Shown: piece by piece, positions 1 to 11,800 of the stretch
Position numbering within the stretch: the stretch's first letter is position 1
Layout: each line of letters opens with the position of its first letter
NCBI RefSeq assembly: GCF_025399195.1
Contig: NW_026252128.1
Span: 1 to 64,000, forward strand
Direction of reading: 5' to 3'
From: Umbelopsis ramanniana AG
Lineage: Eukaryota > Mucoromycota > Umbelopsidomycetes > Umbelopsidales > Umbelopsidaceae
DNA: 64,000 nt
Made by a program: the position numbers and the translations under genes
Notes under the pieces: generated by a model
Told to the model about the DNA's origin: nothing
Databases searched by the model: none
The model's input: the letters and a program-made list of their open reading frames with translations, nothing else

Positions 1-368
1 GTATCTTTCATGGTTTCCGGAATGACTAAAAGTAAGTGATTTTACGTTTGAACATCAAATATGATTGCAATGCTAAAGAATAGCTGCTGTAGGCTATAAA
101 TGCGTACGTCTCAAAACAATCCGGCGTTAATTGCACAATCCGTATCCTTGCTCGTATTTTTTTTGGAGGACTGGCACTCTGATGGTGAGTACGGCATACA
201 TATATGTTTTAATTCAACGTATCTAATCATACACAATCGTAATTAACTTGACGCTCATTATCATAGCTGCAGTTCTCCCGTAATCTGTTAAAAAAAGATG
301 GCCAACCCTTCTTTTTTTGTCATAAACCACCGCGTTTTTTTTTTTTTCCATTTTGTTTTTGTTCCGTA
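1..368. other. leader/intergenic, no gene assigned
   Basis: No convincing protein or RNA gene is seen. The stretch has poly-T runs near 160 and 335-350 and a possible donor after an ATG near 182 (GTGAGT). This could be a 5' UTR intron of the small gene that follows. Confidence 0.3.
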
Positions 369-739
369 ATGTCACCACGTAAGTTTTAACTTCCTATCAG
401 AAGTTCAGATATTTCACAGCACTAATCCTGTTTTCTCTCAAAGGAACTTACTCGCCCCGCCCATCCGAACACGATGCGGCGGCTGGCACCCTGGTTAGGC
501 CAGGAATACCAATGATCCTTCGGAGGAGGGTATGTGTAGTTTCTATGTTTTGCATTTCATTCATTTTCTAACGATTGCCTTTCAAAAACACCTATATCCC
601 CCTATCTTATCTGTGAGTATATCTGTTTGAATCTGTTTATCTTGCCATGCTTAAGTTACTAATGATTTCGAGAATAAATTTTCAGGCTCTCTGCTCTGAT
701 ATCATGATCTTAATTTATTTTTGTATTGGCGCAAAATAA
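369..739 (+). CDS. possible small spliced protein, 49 aa
   Basis: Three candidate exons (369-378, 444-529, 686-739) join in frame across GTAAGT...AAG and GTATGT...CAG introns. They encode 49 residues: a polar, Arg/Pro-rich first half and a hydrophobic second half (MILIYFCIGAK at the end), as in a small tail-anchored membrane protein. The second exon has high GC and codon-like structure compared with its AT-rich flanks. I do not recognise the family. The last intron is 156 bp, longer than is typical here, so the 3' exon is the weakest part. It lies about 270 bp upstream of SF3B6 on the same strand. Confidence 0.35.
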
Positions 740-1008
740 TTGTTAATAAACAGTATCCCAAAGATGAATTGAAAGATAACGACAGTCCTAACTACCAACA
801 AAGATCGTTATATATACTTATCCAAAATCCATATGGCTTATGTGCAGGGCAGATATGACTTTTATGTATCTGCATTTTACACGTACCACTTCTATTTCAA
901 GTAGCATATTCAATTTCAGCGCAAGTGAATGACATCAGAGACTCCAACTGCTTTTCCTCTGCAAGTCAGACTGGCCACGATCTTTGGAGATCCAGTCAAT
1001 TCGCAATC

Positions 1009-1678
1009 ATGGCATTGGCAGGCAACAACGCAAACGCAAATGTACGTACAACAATCGATATAGTGGCATATTATATAATAACCATCAACCCATTTTGTCT
1101 AACGACTTTGATCACGCCTATAGGTACGGTTACCTCCCGAAGTCAATCGAGTCCTCTTTGTCAGGTATGATCGCACAGTCGACTTGTTGAGAAGTCCCTA
1201 AGGACCCCACACACTAACATTCACAAATTGGCTGTAGAAATCTACCCTTTAAGATAACGTCAGAAGAGATGTACGATGTATTTGGAAAATATGGTGCTAT
1301 TCGCCAGATTCGAATGTAAGCTTGTCGTCGGATTGACGGTTGAACGTCCACGAAACCCCACGATCACTCACCATGATTATCATTTGCAGTGGAACGGCGA
1401 ACGATACTAGAGGAACAGCATTTGTGGTATATGAGGACATTTTCGATGCAAAGACAGCTTGTGACCATTTGCAAGGTTTCAACATCCTTGGTCGATACTT
1501 GATTGTACTTTACTACCAACCAAATAAGGTCACGAAGAAAGCCAACCTGCAAAAGAGAGAAGCAGAATTGCAGGAGCTCAAAAGGTTTGTTGTGATTTGA
1601 TCGCGCGATATTTGTGTCCCAAGAAAACTGAACTGATCCCTCCATTACAGCAAATACGGTGTATCAGATAATGAATGA
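1009..1678 (+). CDS. SF3B6: splicing factor 3B subunit 6 (p14)
   Basis: SF3B6/p14 is the small SF3b subunit of the U2 snRNP. It contacts the branch-point adenosine and SF3B1 in the nucleus. Exons 1009-1041, 1124-1164, 1238-1315, 1390-1584 and 1651-1678 give 124 aa, matching the usual length of about 125. One RRM occupies residues 18-95: [17 protein letters not shown] holds RNP2 and [15 protein letters not shown] holds RNP1, both close to the animal protein. The C-terminal LQELKSKYG helix is also typical. The start lies just before the conserved RLPPEVNR block. Upstream in-frame sequence has no better ATG. Confidence 0.95.
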
Positions 1679-2082
1679 TAGATCTGTGATATTTTTTTCC
1701 CCTTCCCTTCCATAATGTAGCATCGCGCGACAAGGTGCAACCTGTAACATAACAAGTTTTTTTTTTTTTTTTCAAACTCATAAATTACTCCTTGTACACG
1801 ACCCCATTTACTAAATTTAAAAAGCCGTGAAGTGACATCGTTGCGGTGTCATTAGTGCGACTAGGCGTTCGCATGTCGTCGGAGGAACGGAAGTACAGAC
1901 GATCGATTCCATAGACACTCACGTCAGTGGCATATCATGAACAGTGGTGATTTCCCACACAGGGCCCACAAAATGTATAAAAAAGAAACATAAGAAGTTG
2001 GGGATTTAGAGGCCAGATATCATTGTACGCTTCTTTCCTGTTAACCAGTAAATTTTTTTTCGGTGCTGCACCTTGACACAAC
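1679..2082. other. intergenic; TATA-bearing promoter of the KRE9-like gene
   Basis: This is the 3' flank of SF3B6 and the 5' flank of the next gene. It contains poly-T at 1759-1772 and a TATA-like element near 1976. No gene is seen. Confidence 0.5.
1976..1982 (+). promoter_or_regulatory. TATA box of the KRE9/KNH-like gene
   Basis: TATAAAA lies about 100 bp upstream of the ATG at 2083, a normal distance for a fungal core promoter. The assignment rests on motif and position only. Confidence 0.45.
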
Positions 2083-2686
2083 ATGGCCACTCTAAAGACC
2101 ACAGCATTCATATTTATATACGTATTCAATCTATTCGCCTTCGCCACTGCCTATTTGAATGAGGCTGCTCCGCCATTTACAATCTTGACTCCCAAATCTG
2201 GCCAATCTATCAAGAGAGGCTCTAATGTTACCGTCACCTGGTCAGTTTCAAGCTTTGGCATTACCCGTGATGGCGAACGATGCTCTATACCATCTAGCAA
2301 TCTGCCGACATCAACCTCTTAACAACCTCGCTAACCCAAGTTTCTTTGTGTTTTTAGGCGTATAGAACCATACACCAGGTGGCCTATATATGGGTATGCG
2401 GCGGCAAAGTCCGCAAGAACAATAGGTAATGTGCAGCTTCCTTTCACTTGGGATTTGTTTATTTACGTGAGCAGCATCCCATTAATGGTTATGATTGATA
2501 GCCGGCTTACTCGATATCAACGCTCGTGGTACCGACCCTTATGTGCGGGAGGTGGATCACAATGTCGCACTGACAGAGGGAAATTACTCATGGGTAGTAG
2601 GAGATGATGTAATGCCTGGAGAGTATCGCTTTGGACTTGGCTTTTATCGACATGAAGCCTCGCCTATATTCACTGTCGTTGACTAA
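2083..2686 (+). CDS. secreted KRE9/KNH1-like domain protein
   Basis: Exons 2083-2240, 2358-2425 and 2502-2686 give 136 aa. Residues 1-23 form a signal peptide (hydrophobic IFIYVFNLFAFATA). The rest is one small beta-sandwich domain of the Kre9/Knh1 N-terminal type: it starts FTILTPKSGQSIKRGSNVTVTW and ends with the GEYRFGLGF strand pattern. Family members are secreted or cell-wall proteins linked to beta-1,6-glucan assembly. This one lacks the long Ser/Thr region and the GPI signal, so it looks like a free secreted version. The first intron removes an in-frame stop that would otherwise end the protein at residue 79. Family call is by pattern; no biochemical role can be read from sequence. Confidence 0.75.
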
Positions 2687-3149
2687 GTCCATCTTTGTTA
2701 AAAGGAAAGGAAATCTAGTTGTTCTATATAGTCATGCCATGTATGGTTGTAAATAGTAGAAAAAAAAGAAAAAGGATTACAATATATTCCCCCCTCATTC
2801 TCGATATTTTGCAACGGTGTTAATTCCTGGCACAAGGGAAATTATTTTTTTGACGTTTTCATCTCTTCCTGCTGTTACCTTTATTATAGTATTTTTTTTG
2901 CGCTAAGATGAATTACAAGTCATTAATTCGCTCTTCGACTATTGAACTGTATGAATTGATCAAAGTACAGGTAGTTGACATTGCAATTGTCCAATTTTAC
3001 CGCAAATAATAATTTGTATACCGGTAGGGACAGTAATTAGCAATACAGCGCAAAATATATAACATCTACCATTGTAGATTTTTTTTCATCTGGTTTGGTG
3101 CTATATTTTTCTTTACAACAACTACTATTTTCTCTTACACACTAAGCAA
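2687..3149. other. intergenic; promoter of aspartic protease gene
   Basis: AT-rich, with poly-A/T runs and a TATATAA at 3056-3062. No coding signal is seen. Confidence 0.5.
3056..3062 (+). promoter_or_regulatory. TATA box of the aspartic protease gene
   Basis: TATATAA lies 88 bp upstream of the ATG at 3150, in an AT-rich stretch followed by a pyrimidine-rich leader. Confidence 0.5.
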
Positions 3150-4515
3150 ATGCGTTTATTCTTCTTAGCCCTCGGTATCACATCAGCGATATCACTCAGT
3201 TATGCTTCTCCTATCATAGATCATGATTATGGCTTTGGCCATCGTTTAGGACCCAGATCAAAATCACAATTTCGAAAAATAGCTCTGAAAAGGATTCAAC
3301 CGGCTGTTCAAGCGCCAGGCATCTCATCATCGGACAACGTCAATCATTTCCACAAGCTTGCTGTCATTAAACAAAAACAAAAGTCGTACATGGGAGGAAC
3401 TGGTAAGTGAAGCATTGCTACTGGAAGAAATACGAGTAAAGCGTATACATCATTTTTACTAAATGATATAAAAGGTTATTATGGAGAAATAACTATCGGC
3501 GAGCCTCCACAGCCATTTAATGTTGTGTTCGACACAGGAAGTTCAGATTTATGGGTAATAGCAGAGGAATGCATAACGGAAACTGCATGCCATAACCATC
3601 GTCGATTCATTAGCAGTTCGTCTAAAACCTTGGTCACCAGTGACGACTCTTTCCAAATACAATATGGAAGTGGAGCAGTTGCAGGAGAAATCGGATACGA
3701 TACAGTGACACTCTCCGGAATGCAGCTACGAAATCAAACATTTGCTATGGCATCGACTGTGTCAGAACAATTTGCGATATCCCCCTTTGATGGAATATTA
3801 GGTCTAGGATTTTCTTCCATTAGTACATCAGGAGAACAAACACCGATTCAAAACATGATTGCCAATAACCTATTGGACGAACCGTTATTTGCCATCTATG
3901 CAACCGAGAAAGGTGGAGAGATCGATTTCGGGGCCATCGATCAATCTCGACTCCAAGGTGGCGAGGTGGTGTACAGCCCGGTAATAGAGAAAGGCTACTG
4001 GACTATCGAGATGGAACAATTCGGCATCAACAACGAGAGAGTTGGAGACAGCAGACGGGTGGTGGTGGATACTGGCACAAGTCTCATCGTTGCACCAGTG
4101 GTAGACGCAGAGGCCATCCATGAGTTGATCCCTGGAGCGGTTGCCATTGGTGACTCTACTTATACCATACCCTGTTCGCTTAAAACCTCGGATATCGAGG
4201 TCCAGTTTAAGATCAGCGGAAATGTTTTCAGACTAAAAGCATCAGATTTTATAATGCGTCCTATTGATACCAAGAGGGTGATGTGCCAATCCGGTATTTC
4301 TGCTCTAGACTTCAACCAAAATGTCCCAACATGGGTTTTCGGTGATGTGTTCTTCCGCAAGTATTACACGGTAAGTAGGACTAATGCGTTCGAACGCTAC
4401 CAGATCTGTGAAATTAGTAACTAATTATTATTATTTTCTTTTTTTCATGACACTCTAGATATTTGATATTGGACGCTCTCGTGTAGGATTCGCACTCGGT
4501 GGGCCGGGAAAATGA
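3150..4515 (+). CDS. pepsin-like aspartic protease (family A1), secreted
   Basis: Exons 3150-3402, 3475-4370 and 4459-4515 give 401 aa, the usual size of a fungal pre-pro-pepsin. Residues 1-19 are a signal peptide and about 20-80 a basic propeptide. The mature enzyme begins near YYGEITIGEPPQPF. Both catalytic aspartates are present: D104 in VFDTGSSDLWV and D283 in VVDTGTSLI. The flap tyrosine is in QYGSGAVAGEIGYDTV, and the C-terminus keeps WVFGDVFFRKYYT and the GFAL strand. It is expected to cleave proteins extracellularly or in the vacuole at acidic pH. The C-terminus has no GPI signal. A TATA box lies upstream. Vacuolar (PEP4-like) and secreted (rhizopuspepsin-like) roles cannot be separated from sequence alone. 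Confidence 0.93.
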
Positions 4516-6237
4516 GGTTTCTTTTGGTGCGCGGTGCAATATAACGTCACACTTTGAGCAGGTCATCTATTAAAACGATATTTTTGAAGGGTAATATCTT
4601 CGTAGCATCCTTCCTGTTAAACTTATCATTATAGATTTAGCATTTAAATAGAGTAGCCTATGTACGCCAGTGGCCTTCAAAAGTTTCTAGCAAATTAAAC
4701 AGTTTACGCTTGAATGAGAAATCTGATCTTTTATAGGAAGAGGAGTTTGTTTGCGCGCAAATAATGACCGAGTGTCTCCTTCGACTTTAAAGTTGCGACC
4801 TGCGGACTACATAATTGACCTGAAAAATATTTGTCCAAAAAATAAGCCATTAATATTTCAACATGCGCGTAAAAATGACACTCATTTTTTTTAGCGTGGC
4901 CTATTTTTTGAACAATGCATTATATCCCATATATTTTTACTCCCAAAATTATCTTCTTATAAATAAGCCGTTCGCCATATAACTGATACCGGTACTTTAG
5001 CGCAGTACTGTCAACCGAGCGGTGGTAGAGGGATGAATTTACGCATTGTGGGATCACGTCCCCAGCTGTCCCACGTTGATGACAGTGTCTGGTTGAGAAT
5101 GATGTTACTAGTGTTGGCCTGGAGTAGTCCGAGCCAACTCGGGTATTAAATATGCGGGCACCGCCAAAGTCTAGCAATAGAGCATGGAAAACCGCAAGCA
5201 TTGTTCGGCAAGCAGATGGCACGTCTAAGTGGATCGCAGTTGGAACGCCACAGTGGTCGTGGAGACTACCCCTTGTTTTGCATTTTTGAGTGTCGAAAGC
5301 AAAATGCGAGCAACTGTATAGGACTACAGCAAAGATGCCTCAGATGATTTAGGTTGTTTGCTTTTGACGCCTTCATGGCAACTTAGCTTGGTCGGGAGAA
5401 GTCACCTAATGATTGCGCGTTATGGGCTTTTTTGGAGACGGCGAAGAAAAAGATCTGATATGAAGCCTATGTTACAATGTGAAGGCACTGACTGGCATGT
5501 TGCATAGTGACCGAGAATGCTACCTCTTAATCGGTATCTATCGTGGCTACTGTTACATGGCTACCCCGGTCCTACGTATGACCGAAGCGGACATCTGCCG
5601 CAGCGTGTGTAGAGAAAGCTCATGTACGGCTTGCAAAAGGCCGCAGTAATTGAGCACAAAGTACCGTCCACCCAGTCTCTACCCGTAATTCAGCCATAAA
5701 GTTTTACAGGTGAGCTACCCGCTACATAACGACCATTCTCAGGTAAACCTATCGTCAAGCTTTTGCAAGAAAGGCAATTTCGGCTGTGATTAATCCGACC
5801 AGTGCTTTTGTTGTTAACGCCGCGCTACACATATTTCGTTTTGTCGTGCCTACAAAAAACAATCTGTCAGAAAAACTAAAGCAATTTGTTAACCTGACTA
5901 AGCTCAAGTTCGCGGTTTCATTCTAAGACTTGGTGCTGGCTGGGATATATCACCCGGTACATTCAGGTACCGTGAATTGGCGGATTTCAGAAATTAAGGT
6001 AGCCGATACAATGGATCATGCTATTCCACTACATGCAGCATATCTTTCTACACGAATGAGGTACCTTTAGCGATACGACTCTGTCTCAATCAAATGGATT
6101 TGTGGTAAAATTTGTGTATGTGTTCATGTGTTGGTGAATGACGCAATGTCTCAGAACTATAAATTTCCAGCCGAAGGGATTGCCAATCTCGAAAATTCGG
6201 GAGCTCGAGCACACTTTCTTACAGTAACCTTTTAGAA
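4516..6237. other. long non-coding stretch, no gene recognised
   Basis: These 1.7 kb have no open frame longer than 100 codons and no convincing spliced model. The segment from about 4920 to 5950 is less AT-rich than usual intergenic DNA here, so it may be decayed gene or transposon sequence or an unrecognised RNA gene. The last 200 bp are presumably the promoter of the SH3 gene. Confidence 0.4.
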
Positions 6238-8577
6238 ATGACAGGTAAATGGCTGTCAACATTTGTCACTTCAGGCTTTTCCCAAATAACCCATATGCGA
6301 CTTTCTTCTAGAACTCTACAGAGCTCACCATGGTTACGAGGCGCAAAGAGAAGACGAACTTTCCTTCACTGAAGGCGAGGAAGTTAGAATTACCAACAGT
6401 GACGACGCCGAATGGTGGGAAGTCGAAAAAGTAGACGGCGGAAGCAAAGGATGGGTTCCCAGTAACGTAAGGATTGTGCTGTGCTGTAAACTCGTACGTG
6501 GTTGTATATATTGAACCTTCAATTCACGTTCTTTCGACTTCAGTTCTTTACAAAGGCGGATACGGCGCTTAATCCCGAGCAAGGCAAAAATAACACCGGG
6601 TCATCTACCGTTTTAGCTTCCGTTTTGGAGGATTATGAAGCTGCAAGTCACGAAGAACTGTCGCTTTGGAAGGGTGGTATAGTCTCGGTTGACGACCAGT
6701 CTGACGATGAGTGGTGGCATGGGGACTTGAACGGAAAGAAGGGCCTGTTCCCGAAAAGGGTAAATACGATTATCCGTGTCAAGATCATTTGAGCGTCCGG
6801 CAAACTGAAGCAAATTTCTTTACTAGAACGTAAAGGTGATTGAATCCAAGAATGAAGAGGAGACTGCATCAGAAGGAGAATCTGAACAAGCAGCTACCAG
6901 TAAACCGAAAAGTACGCATCAATGTAAATTTGTGTAAGACTATCTTGGTAGTGGAGAGCGTTAACAATCTATTCATTCAACAGACGCATTCAGGTTGGCT
7001 GCTTACGGCGTTAAACAAGGCGGTATTGGAGCTGTGATGGCCGGAGGATTTCCCTTGCTGAAGAAAACAGGCAAACGGCCTGATTCTGCTACTGAGCAGC
7101 AACCTCCGGTATGTATATTAGCCGTGCCCAAGCAATTTATTTCAGCTCGATAACTAATCCACTTCAAGCCACTGACTAGAGGCCAGTCAATAAGTCGGCC
7201 ACCGTCCACCACTAAGCCAGATGTTGCTCTGCCACATCCCCCAACAAAAAAGCCAGCCACACCCACCAGTACGCCAAGTACGCCAAATACCACAAGCAGC
7301 GTTCCCGAAGAAGCTGGCGATGCTGTCGCTCAGCCAAAAAAAGCTATCGTAATTAATAGCTATTCCGCTACAGGAGATGGTAAAGTGAATGGCGTACTGC
7401 CTCAAGTTGTAAAGATCACAAAGGACATATTGTAACACCTGAGCTGACCCTTGTTCATTGCATAGATGAAATATCTCTGATAGCGGGAGAATATGTTAGC
7501 ATTTTGGACAGAAATGTCGATGCAGGCTGGTGGAGAGGTGCAAACGAACGCGATGAAACTGGATTGTTCCCTACCAATTTCGTCAAAGAAATTGATGAAG
7601 AGCCACCGTTGCGACCAAGAAGAGCTCGACCCCCAACCGTGAAAACAACCGATAGTCCTCCCTCTGAACCGCTAGCGTCGCCTTCGCTTGCCAGACCACC
7701 ACCTGTTCCAGGATCTCGCCCTCAATCTCTCTTCTCAAATAGGCAGTCTGTGGGCCAAGACACACTACCCACTGTTGGAAGTCCACAGTCTCCTGTAAAG
7801 CCTGTTCTTCCATCCGTACCCCCGCCTCGAAGACCTGTGTCCACTCCAGATACTTCGCGCTCACCGACCAAACCCAGGCCGGTATCAATGAGCATGCGAT
7901 CCCCTGACCTTCCTCCTCCATCGCCGCAGCATGACAGGTCGTCTTTTATGCATCCTAGTCGCCCATCGCGACCAGTACCCACGCCAAGGATGGATTCCAG
8001 TGAAACGAGAGCGGATGCGCTTGCCAAACCACCGCTGCAAAGAAGCCCTTCAAAGGTATATCGCGTGGATAGAGCTGTTTGCTCAGTTACGTTTTTTACT
8101 AATTTTCACTACTACCAATCTAGATTGAGCCGCTACAGCGTACACCCTCTGAAATTGAAGGTATGTGGGGATAAATCTGGTTGATCTTGCGATATTCAAT
8201 CATCTCACCGTTCCGTATTAATAGTCGCACCATTACCGCCTTCGCGCGCTGGACGTGCATCTATGCCACCTCTCGCTCGCCCCCCTGTCCCACCAGTTCC
8301 AACGAATGGTGATGGTCCAGTGAAAGGCTTGGGAATCAAACCTCGGTCGATGACCGCTCATCAGGATCAAGAACAACAAGATGTTTCTGTTATTTTCCCA
8401 GCTGGGAAACCCTCACCTCCAGTTGATGACGGTGTCAACGATAAAATCCACCAGCTTATAGAAGATGCAGTATCCGGTATCAGAGTCGAGTTTATGGAGG
8501 CTCTAGAGCAGGAGAGATCAGAAGTGCTACGCTTGCGTGCCGAGCTGGAGGACCTACGTAAACGACTGGACGTTTGA
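6238..8577 (+). CDS. triple-SH3 adaptor, CD2AP/CIN85-like architecture
   Basis: Nine exons (6238-6244, 6312-6466, 6544-6759, 6827-6911, 6984-7108, 7169-7379, 7466-8055, 8124-8160, 8225-8577) join in frame to 592 aa. Three SH3 domains are visible: residues about 4-58 (ELSFTEGEEVRI ... EWWEV ... GWVPSN), 80-130 (EEWWHGDLNGKKGLFPKR region) and 242-300 (AIVINSYSATGDDEISL ... GWWRGANERDETGLFPTNF). A long Pro-rich part with many PPxP/RPxP motifs follows, then a C-terminal coiled coil (about 545-592, ALEQERSEVLRLRAELEDL). Three SH3s, a Pro-rich linker and a terminal coiled coil are the layout of metazoan CD2AP/SH3KBP1, endocytic and actin adaptors. A short conserved-looking AAYGVKQGGIGAV segment sits between SH3-2 and SH3-3. 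Exon 1 encodes only MT plus one base. A role at actin patches is inferred. Confidence 0.85.
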
Positions 8578-8866
8578 AGCATGTCCACTAAACAACTATT
8601 TCCCCCAATTTTGACCCTTCTGTATCAATATGTTCTTTTCACATTCCTTCTAATCTCGCATAATGCGACTTTCAACGAACGAACTAACTTCTTCATCCCA
8701 GAAAAAGAGCCTGTTAGCATATATAAATAAATAATTACGTGTATTTCTGTAGTGTCCATTGATGGCGGAGAAATCCTATACGCGTTGGGGAATTTTTTGG
8801 CTCAAAAATTATACGTTTTCCTTATTCAAGACGCGAATTAACCATTAACTTGACGAACATGCTCCA

Positions 8867-11800
8867 ATGAAAAATAATTACGCGCAGCAATTAGCATGGT
8901 TCGAAAAAGAAGAGCAGCCTCGTTTAGTGATGGAAATACAAAAGCCTTCCAGCGCTACAGTATCTCACTATGCCTCCTTCAAACCAGCCCCCGTAGTGTC
9001 GAGGACATTGTCTAAGGATCCAGACCCGCCATCACTAAGCACCTCGAAGGACACATCAGCAGTGGACAGGGAGCCATTAGATAACATTGAGAACAGGCAG
9101 CCACTTCAACGAGTTGCTGCAATGGGTATGTGCCTTCAACATGTCATAGCATACCTTAACTGCTCAGGTGAATTGAACTAACTAAGAGAAAACAGGATCA
9201 GCAAGCAATGCCTCTATGGCAGCACACGCGGAGTCTCCTTTTGGCAGCCAACCTCTTGCTCGAAAGCGTACATATGACCGTTCTGATATGGACGAAGGTG
9301 TCATTGACCTTACCACGTCCGCATTAAAGAACAAAAAGCTAAGCTTAGCCAAGAAGAAGACGTCACCTATAAAGAAACATACCTCCAGTTATCTGCCAGG
9401 AACGCATAGCGATGATGACTTTCAAAACACTACGTTTGCAAATCATAATCGAGACACATCGTCAAATACATCTTCTTACACAGTGGCTGCCGCAGTCACA
9501 ACAGCTTCACCTGGTCATCACCAGCAGGGTAGCTACAGCGATGACAGCTTTGCTGATATGTTCCCAATTGAAACAGATGCAATGGTAAGTTATTCGCCGC
9601 TAAAGCATAAGAAATTGGGATTATACTTCAACGTTCCAGCCCGTAATCAATCTGATCTATGTAGAACAATATTCAAGACGACATGTTCGACGTTGGAATA
9701 TTCGATGTTACTAATGATGAACTCATGATGCTTGACGAACCACCGCCATCATTCGTCCGGAAGTCGCCAAAGGCAACCTATGTAAACCGGATTGACAAGA
9801 AGGTTAGTGATGTACTGTTTATAGACGTTCTCGTTTGCCGACCCCTCGGTGCAGAATATGTAATGTCTGATATTTTTACTACTTTTAGCCGGTAAAGGAT
9901 CCTAAAGTGGAATTGGAGGAATTGGAACGAGAAAAGAACTCTATCAACGAAGAACTGGTGCAATTGATGCTGCAATCAAATGATCAATTGAACAAAGATC
10001 GTATAAATAACTTGTCGGCTAGAAGGTAGTAGCTTGTCTTTCAACGGTATCAAAAAAAACACCGAATACTTATGACTGCATTGTTTTCAGAAACCAAGTA
10101 CTTGGAAGGATTGAAGAGCTATCGAATCCCAGCCCAGCTAGTTCCAACCAAGGCACACTTACTGCGGTAAATTCAACCCTATCGAATGACACAGAGCGTA
10201 AGAAAGACATCGTTGAAACGAATATCGTGTCACTACCAACCACCAATACGGAAGAGAGGATTGAAATAACTGACACGCAAGAATCACATTACGAAACAGG
10301 GAGTCTCACCCTCAGAAGCGAGTGGGATACAGATGATATTGATACCGATATGTTTATTCAATCGTTGGACGAGGTGGAGAGTGCATATACCAGTTCTAAA
10401 ATCCAACAGGACAACAATATTAACCATAGTAGCTACCAGACCAGTAACTACCAGCAGAATAGTATTCATCAGCAGAGCAGCTCATCATCAAGTAGCCATC
10501 GAACCCACATGTATCCCGCAAGTCAAGAGCAAGAGACATACCAGTCGCATTCACAGGAAACGTACGAGTGGTCTACCGAGGTTCGAAAGGCATTGACACA
10601 AATCTTCAAACTTCAGGAGTTCCGATCAAATCAACTTGATGCGATTAACACGACTCTAAGCGGAAATGATGTGTTTGTGCTCATGCCCACTGGTGGCGGT
10701 AAAAGTCTCTGCTATCAGCTACCTGCCGTCATAGCGAAAGGAGTGACAAAAGGTGTCACCATTGTCGTTTCACCACTGCTCTCATTGATGAAGGACCAGG
10801 TCTCCCACTTACTTCAAAAGGGTATTGCTGCCGTATGCTTCAATGGATCAATGGAACCACAGACAAGATCATGGGCTTTTTCAGAATTGGCCAAGAACCC
10901 TCCTCCAACCAAACTAGTCTACGTGACACCTGAGCTACTTAGCAAATCTGGCCAATTCCAAAATACTGTGCGATCGCTCCATAACCGAAAATTCTTGGCG
11001 AGATTTGTCATTGATGAGGCTCATTGTGTCTCCCAATGGGGGCACGATTTTCGCCCCGATTACAAGCTTCTAGGAAACCTCAAACAGACGTATGCAAACA
11101 TTCCATTCATGGCACTAACCGCAACGGCCAATGACAAGGTCAAGGAAGACGTCTTACACAATTTGAATATGCGAGGATGCAAGGTAATCAAGCAGAGTTT
11201 CAACAGGGCCAACCTAAAGTAAGATTGCCAAAATCACTCCATAGATTAAATTACAAGCAACCCATGACTATAAGAGTAACCTGACATTTCAATCAATGCT
11301 AGATACGAAATCGTACCCAAGAACCCACGAAACATGGCGCAGAGTATTCATGAATTCGTTACCAATGGCTATCGAAATGCATCTGGCATTATTTATTGCA
11401 CTGCACGAAAGCAATGCGAAGACCTCGCTCTGAAGCTTCGAAAAGAGTTCAATCTACGAGCGAAACACTATCATGCGGCGCTTGATCCAGTAGATCGTGA
11501 TCGAGTACAACAAGAGTGGCAAGATGGATCCGTCCAAATCATTGTAGCTACCATTGCCTTCGGTATGGGTATCGACAAAGCCGATGTTCGATTCGTCATT
11601 CATTGCTCCCTACCATCCTCTTTAGAAGGGTACTACCAAGAAACAGGTCGCGCTGGTCGTGACGGTTCGGTTGCCATGTGTAGATTATATTATTCTTATA
11701 GAGATAAGATGACGATCGAATACTTTATCGACAACGGTGATGGTGACTGGCAACAGAAGGAGCGACAACGCCATAATTTACGGATGATGATTCAGTTTTG

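Noticed and set aside
444-529. Resemblance to a 5S rRNA fragment (CTGGTTAG...CCAGGAATACC)
   Set aside because: The flanking 5S domains and the internal control region do not follow in order, and the segment reads well as a coding exon.
5616-5633. String CTCATGTACGGCTT like a conserved group II intron hairpin arm
   Set aside because: The complementary arm and catalytic domain V are not found nearby, so it is probably chance.
7583-8027. Open minus-strand frames of 100-112 codons
   Set aside because: They are antisense shadows of the Pro-rich exon of the triple-SH3 gene.
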